The notes under the pieces are model-generated. The model did not search any database. It saw nothing but the letters and a program-made list of their open reading frames with translations, and was not told the origin of the DNA. A DNA stretch of 64,000 bases from Gibbula magus (Eukaryota; Mollusca; Gastropoda; Trochida; Trochidae). Of the stretch, positions 1 to 12,320 are shown piece by piece (within the stretch, counting starts at the first letter, position 1; each line of letters begins with the position of its first letter). The position numbers and the translations under genes are program-made. Where the stretch lies: contig OW388296.1 of NCBI GenBank assembly GCA_936450465.1, forward strand, positions 42,016,448 to 42,080,447. Direction: 5' to 3'.

Positions 1-2329
1 GAATTTTCTTGAATTTCCAATATTCAATTAGCTTCTGTATACAAGTGCCTGCATTTGTGATATTTGCTAACTCATATCGGTCACCCAGGGGTTGTAAGTT
101 ATACTCTCAACCTATTTGGTTGGTGTTGGTTGTAAGTGACTCTGTATAAAGTACATAAACGCACCAGGTGTTCGTTTATATAGAGGTGGCCAACAGGGAT
201 ATGGCTTGTGACCTTACTTATTTTGATTTATTGATTGCTTGCTATTGGCAGCATGATAACAGTATACCTTTCAAATGGCTATTTGCTTAGCTTGTAAGAA
301 TAGATGTTCTAATAGAAATAAGAGTGTAATGAAGTTGTTGGCAGACCGAAAATCAGTTTCGCAAATGTCATGAATTGGTTTTTGCATGGCATGATGTGAA
401 TACAACTCATGTATTATTTCATATAATTGGTTTTATGTTATTCCTGGCATAAGATGGTTTCACAAGATCTACAAATAAACTTGTTTGTGAAATATATCCA
501 GGAAGCTTATTATATTTTAATGAAATTTACGTAATTGAAAATATTAACACATTCATTGTCATGCAAATAAGGTAAGAGTTCATAATAAAAACAAGCAGCC
601 TATATATGGCACCATAACACTTAGTTAATACTTAGAAAACTTAAATATTAGATACAATTAAACATTTAAATCGGAACTAATAATCTAATTTGTAATATTT
701 GTCAAGATGACCTTAGAATATTATCGATTTCTTCTTTATATATGCTCCAGCTGCTTAGAAAAGGTTTCGATACAACAATAAAAACATTTATTTCTTTGAT
801 AAGGGGAATCCTTTGTCAATTTGATATTATTGTGTTGAAAGCCATTGATGGTTGCTTTGCAGATGTTACTCCGTTTGATCAATGTAATATTAGCGAGCAA
901 GACTTTGTGCAAGTTTATAAGGAACAGCTGCATCTTAATGGATGAAAATCGAAAAGACGGAAATGTGAAAGCATATTACAGTGCACGCTCGTTGCAAGAA
1001 CACGTTCTTCAAGGTCACAGCATGTTCCAGCTCTTTATGGAAAATTGTGTTTTAAAATTACTTTATGAAAAGTTTCAGATTTCTTTTAATAAAACATTAT
1101 GGTATCTGAAATTCTAAAATGTATATATTTTGAAATTATCTAGTATGGATAATGAAACTATTCTTATTGATTTCAACTAAAACATTACCTAGACAATTTA
1201 GCAAAAATATTTTCTTAATTCTTTACCACCTCAAATCTGGAATACCAATAAAACTTCTTACTTTTGGTCAATTTCATCAATAGAGCTCCTGAAAAAAGAT
1301 ATTCCACATGAAAAACTATTACCATTTGGATGATTTCGTTCATCTACTGTCATCTGCTTCACCAGGTAAAGTTTTGTAGGTTTTGTTTGTACATCTGTGT
1401 ACAGTTACATATATATTGCTATTAATTAGTTTGTCTTTTAATGACAGGTAAATTGGGGGACTCCCCCTTCATCAAAGGTAAAGGGATTACCTCATTGTCT
1501 TCTAACAAGGTATTGTGTTTAATTGCTGTGATTAACTCTTAACAGTGCTTGGCATTGAGATAACAGCCCTAGGGTTAATGACTTAATTGGACATTTCCCA
1601 CCTTTGAGGCAATTCCATTGGTCAGTAGCAACACATTTGTAATGGAATTAAGGAGATGGACCTTGAAGGGTGAGCTTGTATTAATTTTGGCATTTATCCT
1701 TTGTAATTATGGATTTGAAATCTATTTTTGTTGTTGAAACTTGAAATGTAATTTAAAGGAAACGATGAAATATTTATGATGTTTTCAATAGTTTTATGAT
1801 TTTTTGGTACATATATCACATTTATATTCGTCTGTTTGGAATTTATGTGAAATACAATGTATATTAGTTCCTGAAATGGTGATATTTGCATTTTTCTAAA
1901 ATGGTATTTGAAGTTAACTTTATTTATAGTTAAGTTCAAATGTAGATTATTCAGAATGTAGATGCTTTATGTGAGTTAAGAATATTGTTTAAGACTGATT
2001 AAACATAATAAGTAATAAACAATTTTACATTGCAAATGCCATTGAAAATATTAGAAAGGTACATTTCAAGTGCTATTCAAATTATTATATTTATATTAGA
2101 AATGCTATAGAAAATTTAAAAAATGTATATATTGCAGATGCTTTTTAAGATATTAAAAACTGACATTGTAAGCACTATCGAAAATATAACAAATTAACAT
2201 CGCAAGGGGTATTAAAAATATTACAATGTTACATTGGACATGTATATAATTAGGCAATAAAAACTAACAGCATGTCAAGTGTATTGACACAACATGACTG
2301 CTTGGATTAGAACTGTTATCTGCTTCATC
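1..2329. other. AT-rich non-coding stretch
   Basis: I see no gene, RNA gene or clear repeat here. The short open frames near 740-1117 overlap each other on both strands, have no recognisable motifs and look like chance. Confidence 0.5.
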
Positions 2330-2470
2330 CTCTCCTTGCATTTGATTGGTCGGCTGGCCTGTCACTCACATGTGACTGGTCAGCTTGACCAATCAGCCGA
2401 AGGCCAGGGTGTGTTTACATTGTCCTGGGCAGTGTGTAAACATAGCCCAAGCGTGGGTTAGAAAGAAAAC
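2330..2470 (+). promoter_or_regulatory. candidate promoter with paired inverted CCAAT boxes
   Basis: GATTGGTC at 2344-2351 and GACCAATC at 2387-2394 are perfect complements, so two CCAAT boxes face each other about 40 bp apart. The stretch is richer in G+C than its surroundings and lies just upstream of a strong splice donor at 2595. No TATA box is evident. The link to dystroglycan, whose first coding exon is 16 kb downstream on the same strand, is inferred from orientation and from the lack of another gene between them. Confidence 0.35.
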
Positions 2471-2594
2471 TGGAGGCAGAGGGATAGCTCATTAGTGCCG
2501 TACTGGCTAGGATAGATAGCATCTGGGTATTACGCTATTGGGGATATTATACAACTATCGGACTACTTGGATTATGAGTTAATAGCATATCAAG
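2471..2594 (+). other. DAG1: possible 5' non-coding exon of dystroglycan
   Basis: The stretch ends in CAAG|GTAAGT (donor GT at 2595-2596), a near-consensus splice donor, directly downstream of the CCAAT-box cluster. The dystroglycan start codon lies in an exon preceded by a good splice acceptor at 18431-18432, so at least one upstream non-coding exon must exist. This is the best-looking candidate. The exon start is only approximate. Confidence 0.35.
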
Positions 2595-2600
2595 GTAAGT

Positions 2601-4399
2601 ACCTGTAATTGTGTACCTTAATATGTGTTTTTGAAGTTTTGGGGTTAACACTGTACTAGCTGAAAGCGGGTGAAGTTGCCAAGAGTTGGTGGTTAGTCTT
2701 AATTTTGTGGGGATCTTTTCACTTTGTAACAGTGGAGCATTTTGAAAGATATTTTTCTGAATGTTGAAGTCAGGCAAATTTGTCAATAGTTTGAAATAAG
2801 GACTTTTAATTTTGTATCAAAGTGTTATAATGTTGGTTAACATTTTTTTGTTAAAATTTTGTAATTTGAAGGTGTTTCATTAACTGTCTTTTGTGATGAG
2901 TGTGCTCACCAAACTGAGCATCCTTGATGGACCCCAAATGTGAACCCCACTTTTCAATGACTGACCCCCTGCCCCCTTAATGGGTCCATCAATGTGTATT
3001 AAAATATTAATTTTATAGCAATATTACAACTGAATGTGAATCACTTTATTTGGGGAACATTTTAAAGAGTTAGTTTTTAAAAGAATCCTCTCCATGTATT
3101 TGAGAAGGTCAAATTTCAGGAAATATACATTTCCCTAACTTTAACAAGTAGAGAGAAAAATTTAAGTGGTGGTTTTAAAAGCCTTTTTCAGAGAAGGTCA
3201 TAATTAAAGGATAAGACATTTTATCCTCCTTCACTAAAAATATAAAATCTAAAGTCACCAGTGATTATTTCAAAGGCCTATTCATTCATTTTGAGAACAA
3301 GGTCAAAACTCAGGAAACATGCATCAACAAATCCATTTCCCTGTAACAAAGTGAAAGAAAGTACAAAGATAACATCCTGCCTTTTTCCTGATGCGTACAG
3401 GGTTCTCACAAGCTCTCCCACGCCCTGATAGCGATGTGGACTCATCTTTCACTGTTATCAGACTAGTCCATTCTCTCTTTAGGGTGAACAGGTCTTGTCT
3501 GTATCTTGAGCCCGACCATGTAGGAAACACCCTGTGATTTATTTTCAGTACTCCCTGCCCTAGATTTTTTGGCTTCTTGACAATGCCCTCTTTGTTCTAT
3601 TAAATTAATTTTGGACACTCTTTTTTTCAAAGGACAAATTTTAACCTTGTATTACAAATTTACAATAAGTTATTTATCTGGCTTTATAAATGATGTGGTT
3701 GAGGTAGAAATTTTAAGTAAAAAGTTTTTATTTTGAAAATTATGTTAATATATAAGTACATATGTTTTCTGAAGATATTGACTCTGTTTAATCATATAAT
3801 GGCCGACAGTTAGAGTCTAAAGATGTAATTTTGACATGTTTATTTGGTTTATAAACTTATTATTTCACATGTTGGTCTTGATTATGAATCATAAAAAAGA
3901 AGGTGACCTGCAGAGCCAATGGCAATATTATTAAAAATTATGTTAAATATGCACGTGTAATTTGAAGATATGCACTCAGCATTATTCACATAATGGCCGA
4001 CTGTTAGAGATGCAATTTTGACATCTTGTTTATTTGGTTTATATAATTGGCTCTCTCCTTGTGTTCACAATTGATAAGAATGTAGACTTTTGCTGGTTAT
4101 CACATTTTGGGCGTGTGTTCAATTTACGTGTTTTCTGCCGCAATATTTTGAAGTTTACTACAGGAGCGTTCTACAGACACAACTTCATAATAATTCTTCG
4201 TGATTATTTCATGAATACTTCCTTTGCCATTACATTCTGTCAGTGAGCTGGTTTTTCATTTCAGTCCTAAACTTAAAAATAATACCCTTTATAAAAACCT
4301 TTGAAGCTTCACGACTTCTATTGATTTGATTGGACGAGCAGCAGACATCATAACTGATAAAAACTCATAAATTCTTGCATTGTTTATCGCTTTCTCATA
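2601..4399. other. non-coding stretch, nothing recognised
   Basis: No supported gene or repeat. The phrase 'ataatggccgac' occurs at about 3798 and again at about 3990 with similar surroundings, which suggests an old, degenerate duplication of roughly 190 bp. Confidence 0.4.
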
Positions 4400-4583
4400 A
4401 AACGATGATAATTCGGCCATCTGCCAGTTTCTCCATTGTGACTGGGAGACTCTCCCAGTGTGAGTCCAAGCTGATAAAAGTTACCTCCCTTTTCTCATCT
4501 CGCACAAGTGAGGTAGGAATGTTATCGCCAGGTCATTGTTGCTTGTGATACACTGCTCCGAGTTTGCAACGGACTGGCGGACT
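4400..4583 (+). other. alternative candidate 5' exon and promoter
   Basis: A locally more G+C-rich stretch contains a perfect hairpin (ACTGGGAG, 3-nt loop, CTCCCAGT at about 4440-4458). It ends near CTGTAT|GTAAGT at about 4583, a usable but weaker donor. It could be an alternative dystroglycan first exon or simply non-coding sequence. Confidence 0.2.
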
Positions 4584-4589
4584 ATTTAC

Positions 4590-7325
4590 CTGTATGTAAG
4601 TATTTGATCACTCTTTCATCCACCCTCAGGGCCCCTTTTGCCAGTCACAGGTAATTAGTTTCCTTTGAAGAAGTAAATTAGGCTCAACATGCACACAGGT
4701 CAAAATAGAATGACATTGCCCTCTGTGCTATATTTGCCGGCATGAAATGACTTGGTAGAAGACTGTCTTTATACTTCCAAGGTAGATTACAAAAACAAAC
4801 GGTTTGGTCAGTTTGGATTTACAAAAATATCACCATGGGAGGATGCGTCCTGTACCTTGGATGTTTTTACCTTTGTTGGATAAAAAGACGGGAAATGCTT
4901 TTGTTGGAAACCAGGTTGAAGTGCATAGAAGCCTCATAATGATAGGGGATTAGGAGTGGACAGAGGAAAGTATTTAACACCAAGGTTCGAATTCACACCC
5001 ATGGCGGGCTTCTAAGATTAAAGACAGCCATGTGGTCGCCCATCACCCTTTGCAATCTGTCTTAGGACGTTCACAAGCCCTGTTCTTTCTTTATTTCCAG
5101 ACAACTGCTTTGTACGGCTTAGGCAAATTACAGTGTGCCATTCTTTCATGGGGCTATCGATTCATTGGACATTTAAATTGGTTGATTTGACATTTAAATC
5201 TATAGATCTTGATTCATTATGGTCCTTTTGTTTTCTTTGACCTCATTTTTGCAAATTTTCTTTTTGTAATTTTTTTTTTATGTATTTGTACATTTCGGGA
5301 CAATGACATTGTGTAGTTCTTGTTATGGGGCAGTCGGTCTACTTGATATTTAAAGTGGTCAAACAGAAATTCATATCTGTAGATGTTTATAAATTATGAT
5401 CATTTTGTTACCTTTGTACTGCTTTGATGAATAACAGTGAAGAGATATGTTTTAGGATAATTGCTTTCCTTTCATATTGACATTAAAATCTCTATAGTAT
5501 TGATAAATAATGAACTTTTCTTCAAGTTGACCTTACTGTGTTAAAAATTTCATTTTGTACTTTTGCTACCATTGTGATAGTTGAGAGGGTTGTTTTCAGC
5601 CTGGTTTGATTCTATGACATTATTCTATGGACATTATTCTATGGACATTATTTGGCTTGAATGGTCATTTAAATCTGATAATTTTTTCAAGATGATCATT
5701 TTGTTTATATTGATAACAATTATGGTATATTATTCATTGTAATTCCCTTGTACACTATGTTGGATCATTCTTCTTGTAGCTTGACAGACATTTATGATAT
5801 TGATTGACTGAACACATGTTTTGATATTGAATGAATATGGTCATAAGTCTATATTGCAGATTAAATATCCGTTATAATTCATTCACAGGAAAAGTCACAA
5901 ATAATAATTTGTCTTAAGTAAGTCTAGATTATTATGTGTTTTGTTGACTTCTTTGGATAGTTTTTCACCCAAGAGAAATAACCCAAAAAATTTAATCATA
6001 TACTTAAGCAAGTCTAGTTTTCCTCTTTGTATTTGATTGAAACAATTTTGAAAGCAAACAAAACTAATCTATATAAACCTCTGTCATTGAATTCAAACAT
6101 TAATGATCGGATCAAGTCTTTGAATCAAGCATCAAGCATTAATGTAATCACATAGAATATCAAATAGCGACGTAAGCAAGTCTATATGGACCGTCCACAT
6201 GTGGAGAGAATTCTTGTAGGAAGCATAACCATCTATTATAGGACGATGGTGAAAAAGATCCTCTCAAATCTCCCAAGATACCCAAAACACCATCTGTAAC
6301 ATGATATGGCCGACTTCCACGTTTGGTTCGGCTGAGGAAAATGGGAAGATGATTGCTCACAGATCTGTAAGAAGAAATAATTGAAAAAGTTACGAAATAT
6401 TCCAGCAAGATCCTTCTGAACAGCCGTCATCCAAATGTCATCCTGTTAACACCAGCTGCAGAATGATTTCAGTGAAACCCGCCAACTGAATATAGCAATC
6501 ATTGATTTTATCTTCACACGGATATAAACATGGATGTCAAAACCCTAGAGTCTTCTGTTGGAACTGAATGAACAAACGAAAAAGCCTGAAAATTGAATTT
6601 CGAACTTTGAGATGACAAAGCGCCAAAATTAAGTTCCGTTGAATCAAAGTTAACTCTTTATATTCGATTCTCAAATGATATCCACAATTCAATCTGAAAT
6701 TCAAAAATGAATATCAGGATTCAGAATTTTATGCTGACAAAGCATAAATCGAATCTGAAGACTATAAGAATTGTTATCTCTAATTCACTACGTGACATTA
6801 GCTTGACAATTAGTCAGCCCAAAAGTCTTATATTGTGGTAAAATATAAAATTTAAAAAGCCAAAAGAACACACTTAGCAAAGTAAAAAATTTAAGACTGT
6901 CCAACCAGCCTCATTTCAAACATTGCTCATAAACTTTCTACAAAACCCAAAGTTTTTCAACTTGGACAAACGACAAATCCAAAATCGCATCTAAAGAAGG
7001 GCCATGATGAAGAATCCAGGCCAACTTTCAGATATTTGTTGTCTTTGGAGATAAAAGATGATCCCAAGTTTCTGTAGTTCCTCTGAAGTCTAATGGCTCG
7101 GAGTCCTGGCACACTCGGTGATGAACTAAGCCCAAAGTGTCTTGATTTAGAATTCAAACAGTGATCAGACTTCGGGGACTTTGAATCAATAGTCGGTCAC
7201 AGGACGTAAATAGACTTCATCGTCTCATTGCCTCAACTCAATACTCGTCCTACACTATCTCCTGACGTTCATTATCTTAACTACGAGTTTCGGCTTTAAG
7301 AGATTCAACTTTAAAGGCTTAGAGT
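4590..7325. other. non-coding stretch
   Basis: No gene recognised. Small features include a tandem triplication of 'gacattattctatg' around 5616-5655 and several runs rich in 'gattc' and 'aatctga' at 6600-6780. Confidence 0.4.
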
Positions 7326-7330
7326 TTGGT

Positions 7331-7595
7331 GATTCAACCATGAAATTGTCAGCCATAAATAGTTAAATATCACATCAACTTTTAGGTTTAAAGATTCAAC
7401 CATTCAGATTTTGGACATTCAACCATGAAAGAATGAACCATAAATGATTAAATATCACATTTACTTTCAGCTGTAAAATATTCAACCATTCAGATATTGG
7501 AGATTCAACCATGAAATAATCAACCATTAAAGATTCAATATATTAACTTTGACTTAAATGAGGAATTATTCAACCATAAGGATTCAGACTTTGGT
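7331..7595 (+). repeat. degenerate minisatellite, about 86-bp unit
   Basis: The module 'attcaaccatgaaa ... ccataaat.gttaaatatcac ... ttcaaccattcagat' recurs about two and a half times (starting near 7333, 7427 and 7505). Copies have diverged by substitutions and small indels. Confidence 0.6.
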
Positions 7596-7847
7596 TACTG
7601 AATGAAAATTTAGCTGTTCTAAATCGAACTTTTAGAGATTTGGCAGTGAGAGATTCAGCTTTTCAATTAAAACCTTGATATAAAATCAACCATATTTAAC
7701 CTTACCATGTAGCTATTAACCATTGAAGAAATGAAAAGGTTCAATCCTGAAGCATCAGTTTTTTGCAGGATGCCAAGCTAGATTGTAATTCACTGGTATA
7801 AAAACTAACCCTGCCTCGCTTGTAGGTTTCATCACACTAGAAAGTCA

Positions 7848-7905
7848 AAACCATGTTGCAGGCTTTCTCCCAAGTTTTAATTGCTGTAAGTGAAATCCTC
7901 TTGAA
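7848..7905 (+). repeat. SINE 3'-body fragment
   Basis: 'ccatgttgcaggctttctcc' followed by 'taagtgaaat..tcttgaaa' matches the 3' body of the tRNA-derived SINE family seen intact at 31801-32090. The tRNA head is missing. Confidence 0.6.
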
Positions 7906-8329
7906 AATGGTGGTTTACACAAATGGTCCCAACTATTAAGCTAGGAATACAAGATTTTCTCAAAGACTCAAAGTTGTATATATATATATTCTATATTTCA
8001 TAAGGAGCATCACCCAGTCTATGTCCCCTGTGCAACTCAATTCTGTTCTTTATCTGTTCCCTGCTCTGTTCTTCACAGCATGTTCTTATCAGTGCTGATA
8101 TATACAAGTTATTAATATCATGTCCAGCCTTGATGTCCAGCTTGACCAGCTGATGTGTTGATTGCTTGTGACAGCTGGTCACTCTATCTTGCTAACACAC
8201 AGGTCTACATCACTACATTCCAAACTGACCAATTTCTAGTTTTACTCAGAATACCCCAGGGGGTGTGGTAATCTTGATAGACCGCTAATTCAATATGTCC
8301 CAATCTTTCTCCCTCTTCTACTAATTACT

Positions 8330-8625
8330 ACGGTTATCATTTTCTGTTTTGGTCCAAACTTGTTTTTCAATATTCTGGGGTTATTTTTGCTTTGAACTGG
8401 TCATTTTCTACTAATTTCATTGGTTATCATTTTCTGTTTTGGCTTAGTTCTGATTTTATCAATATTCTGGGATTATTTTGGCTGTGAAATGCTCATTATT
8501 CTATTAATTATGTTGGTTATCATTTTCCGTTTTGGCAAAGTTCAAAACTGTTTTGATGTTTTGCCCTTGAACTTACTGTATTTTACTATAACTTTGGTTA
8601 TCATGTCAAATTTCTCAGTATTACT
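8330..8625 (+). repeat. minisatellite, about 90-bp unit
   Basis: 'ggttatcattttc.gttttgg' recurs at about 8333, 8423 and 8514, with a weaker copy at 8597. Each is followed by a T-rich stretch with 'aatattctggg.ttattttgc'. The open frame at 8420-8683 is a by-product of this repeat. Confidence 0.6.
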
Positions 8626-8659
8626 CATAGCTTGTCTTATAAATTTGCTTTCAAACAGA

Positions 8660-8862
8660 GAGGGGGGCGGGATAGCGCAGTGATCAAGGGATCTGGGGTT
8701 TGAATCCCGACAGGACACGGCAACTTTGTCTGCAGTAGAGAACTGTTCTACACTCAGTAAGGTTTGGGAGGCAATGCTACACTGAATTTCAGCATAGTAC
8801 CACCCATGGTTTGCTAGTTCCAACCATGAAAATAGGGTTAAACTCAAATCACCTCATCTCAC
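8660..8862 (+). repeat. tRNA-derived SINE, internal deletion in the head
   Basis: The copy begins 'ggggggcgggatagcgcagtg' (A-box region) and jumps straight to 'atcaagggatctggggtttgaatccc' (B-box region), losing about 19 bp between the two boxes relative to other copies. The body continues with 'gcaactttgtctgcagtagagaac' and ends in the 'gttaaact..aatcacctcatctcac' tail. Confidence 0.8.
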
Positions 8863-8869
8863 AGCTTTA

Positions 8870-10100
8870 TTGCAAATTACTCTGGTATCGTTTCAGTTTT
8901 AGTTTTACTTATGTTTGTAGATATTTTGACCATTGAATGCGTGTTTTGGTTGTCATCCATTTTGAATGTATCTCATATCAAAAGAAAAAAAACTTTTCAA
9001 TCAAAATAATTTTGAATCCTTTTAAAAGTTTCCCAAGTTTGGTATAAAAAATATTTTATCTGAGAAATAGAAGATTTGTATGTCGATGAAACTTTCAATT
9101 TGCTGAATTATTTTTTGTTCTTTAAAAATTTATTCCTCGAGGGAAATTCCAGATACTGAATCAAGATTCAATCTGGAGTATGATTTATACAAATCGCTTC
9201 CTTCACCATCTGTTTTCAAGGTTTTTGTCTCGGTAATACCCTCTGGGAAGTTAGAAAATACCCTCTGGGAAGTTAGAAGGATGCTTCATGAGACATGAGC
9301 TTTTTACATGCTAGCTTATCAGTATCTCTCTCAGTACTGGTCAGTTTTTGTCCACTAAATGACCACAGGGCTATCCTAATGATGGATGAAGATAGGAGAC
9401 GATAGGGGGAGGGTAATTTGGATGAATTGATGGTCAGGTTCATAAGAGGAGATAATAAGGACTGATGTTGATACAAAAAAAAAAAAAAAAATACAAATAA
9501 ATTAGAGCATGGCTTGTAACTTTAGGTGCTGAAATGGGGAGCTTTTGGTTAAAGGGGGAGTAGGAGGATCATGGGGGGGGGGGGGGGGGTACAGTTATAT
9601 GGAGAAAACTTGTGGATATGATGGTGATGGTTATTTCTAAGGGGTAGGAAAATTTCCCTTGCCAAGAGCAAAACAGAAGGTGATGTGGTGCAGGATATTG
9701 AGCAGTCGGGGAAAGTCCAAATGGGGATGGGAATGGGGGAGGTGGGGGGGAGAGAAAGGGGGGAGGGGGATATTGCTGTTGTCGGGAGGAAGGAACAACA
9801 TCTACATCCTTCATTTGTTCTCTATCTGACATCAGTATCATGGCTGCCGTCAATCACCTATTGTTTACCTCCCCTTGGTGGCCTTGGGTTATCAAAGGTC
9901 ATCAGAGTGCATCGTTTTTGGGATAGACATGAATCTCATTAGGTGATAACCAAGATCTCATTAGCTAAAAATTCCAAGATTTTTTGTCCGGTTCCAATTT
10001 TGTTTAACTGATAATTTATTAGGATTAAAGAGGTTGTGTTTGAAACTTTAGTTCTGAAGTATTCTTGGGTTATGGATGTTGTGTTTCAACTATTTGAAGT
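8870..10100. other. non-coding stretch with simple repeats
   Basis: No gene recognised. It contains two tandem copies of 'aataccctctgggaagttag' (9236-9281), an A-run at 9475-9490, a G-run at about 9575-9588 and a G-rich tract at 9720-9770. Open frames over the G-rich tract are compositional. Confidence 0.5.
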
Positions 10101-10102
10101 TC

Positions 10103-10382
10103 TTAAAGGTGCATCCATTGTGTTTCATAACATTTTATTTGGCTTTAATACGTTCCAACACACCATATGTGTTGTTTACAATACGAACAAGTTCATTCAG
10201 CTTGCATATTCACCACCAATCGCCAAATATATCATAATTACTAGTTTCCAATTAAAATCGAGTAACATCATTATGCATGTGCAGAATCAAAAGTGCACGT
10301 CCTATTGACATGCACAGTAGTTACATGACCTTTTAAACTTTGACAACCCAAATTTGTTATTTTGTCTGGTTTAACTAAGATT
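10103..10382 (+). mobile_element. TTAA-flanked MITE, family A (5' part)
   Basis: TTAA at 10103-10106 is followed by AGGTGCATCCATTGTGTTTC, matching the complete copy at 55526-56021 in reverse. The match continues through 'ccaacacacca', 'gcttgcatattca', 'ataattactagtttccaatt' and 'caacccaaatttg' to about 10382. It then stops abruptly where a SINE tail begins, so the far end is missing. Confidence 0.7.
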
Positions 10383-10563
10383 CTACACTGAAATTCAGCG
10401 TAGTACCTCCCATGGTTCGCCAGTTCCAGCCGATGCTCGCAGGTTTCACCGCAATGCATAGCCACATGGCGTTGCAGGCTTTCTCCCTGCCATAATACTA
10501 GCAGCCGCGATATAAGTGAAATAATCTTGAAAGCGGCGTTAAACTCCCAACTAACCTCACCTA
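10383..10563 (+). repeat. 5'-truncated SINE (tail only)
   Basis: Starts at 'tacactgaaattcagcgtagtacc' and runs through 'gcaggtttcaccgcaatgcatagccacatgg' and 'aatactagcagccgcgatataagtgaaata' to 'gcgttaaactcccaactaacctcacct'. It matches the family's 3' body. The tRNA-like head is absent, and the 5' edge abuts the truncated MITE directly. Confidence 0.8.
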
Positions 10564-11460
10564 AACATTTTAACCTAAAACAAGTTTCTGTACAAATTAT
10601 ACAACTTTTTATATGGCATATGTAAGAAATAGTTCAAAATCCCAATTTGTGACAAAAGTGTAGTTTAATCTATAAACTATTAATTGTTCAGGGGATATTT
10701 ATATGTCTTACAGTTTCAAAATACATAAAAATCATGCACTATGAGAAAAAAAATCAGAAAATACAACTGACTTTATATTATTAAAATTATTAAAAATTAA
10801 TCGTATGAGACATGTCTGTATAAATGTATATGTTGTGTTTGTATTTTCAAATTTTGTGTACAAAAGATTTTCAAGCCTTAAAAGCTATTCCATTTATTCA
10901 TCTTATCTACAAACATAAATAATTATATATGCGCTTTGTCAACATGTGGGTCAACCGCCATAGTACCCAACTGTCTGCTCATGAAAAAATAATATCCCAT
11001 TACAATATTTACATGAATAATTGCTTACCATTAAGTCGTAGTAAAATGCCAAATGCTTTTGATATTTATATTAAAATTGTATAATATTTTCTGTTTTCAT
11101 TGAATCGATAATATTTACATTTATATGAGTAAAATGATTACGCAACTTTTATCTTTGTTAAAAATATCAGATAAAATGTTTTACTATTTCAAATCCATAA
11201 AATTTACTTTTATTTAAATAAATCTACTTTGAACTTTGATATTCAACTTAATTATTAACTTTAAAAATACGATCAGAAATTAAATGGTTTAAATATCGTA
11301 ATTTTCAAATAAAAAATACACGGAGAAACTTTAATCAAACTGATTTAATTTTGACGTACAAACAAACTCAAATTTTAAAAATACGATGTTGTTCCCTAAA
11401 ATAATTTGAGTTTTATTTGTGTAACTTCATTAATGTTGAATTATTTTTAAAATTTCATTG

Positions 11461-11590
11461 AAACTGTCTGAAATCATGTCAATTTTCTGAAATCACCTGA
11501 ATTGTTGGTGTCTGGAATCATGTCAATTTTCTGAAATCATGTCAATTGTCTGAAATCACGCAAATTGTCTAAAATCATGTCGATTCCTGT
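11461..11590 (+). repeat. minisatellite, about 21-bp unit
   Basis: The unit 'tgaaatcatgtcaatt.tc' recurs about five to six times, with variants such as 'tgaaatcacctgaattgt' and 'taaaatcatgtcgatt'. Confidence 0.7.
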
Positions 11591-12009
11591 TAGTGTATTA
11601 AATCCATCGGCAGTCAGTCAGATGCTCATTATAACAAATTCTATGTATCCTTAATGCATGTACAATTGAGGTAGACGTATCAAATTATTCTATACTGCAT
11701 GCTCAAGCATTCATTGAATACAAATGTCCTTCATTTAGGGATACAGCTATTCATTAGGATATATCAGTATTGATGACAGTGCTCTGTCGAAAGCCTTTCT
11801 GAAGAGTTGCTTTTATCACATTACTGTTAATTGCCCAGTGCGTATCACTCCAATTGTGTGGCAGTTATCTCTTTCTACGAGACACACCCATTATTTACAC
11901 ATGTAAATCTTTCACATCAAGCTATTTAGTTTCCTTAAGTGATAAAACTTGACATATGCTCGGTCCTTTTTCATTAGAAGGGCAAGAGGCATGTTCAAGT
12001 AGATAAATT

Positions 12010-12320
12010 GCTTCACAATTTTGATCAGGGAGGTAATTGGAAGAGCCATGGCACCTGTCCATCTCAGATGACAAGGGAGGTGAAGGGAATGTCCAAGAGG
12101 CTTGCAGATCAACTTTGGTCAGGGACTAAGGGGTTATTAAAGGGAGAAAATGATTGTCAAGTCTTAAAAAGGTCCTTTCTCAAAATTAATCAAAGTTAGA
12201 AGAGTGATAACCTTTTTAAGTTTCTCAGTTTTGATTGGGGAGGTATTTGGAAGAGCCATGGCACCTGTCCATCCAAGTTGACCAGGGAGGTGAAAAGAAT
12301 GTCTAGAGGAAATGAAAGCC
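12010..12320 (+). repeat. tandem duplication, about 215-bp spacing
   Basis: 'ggaagagccatggcacctgt' with similar flanks ('gggaggta.ttgg' before, 'gggaggtgaa..gaatgtc' after) occurs at about 12039 and 12250. The two copies have diverged, and open frames across them are not conserved between copies. Confidence 0.6.
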
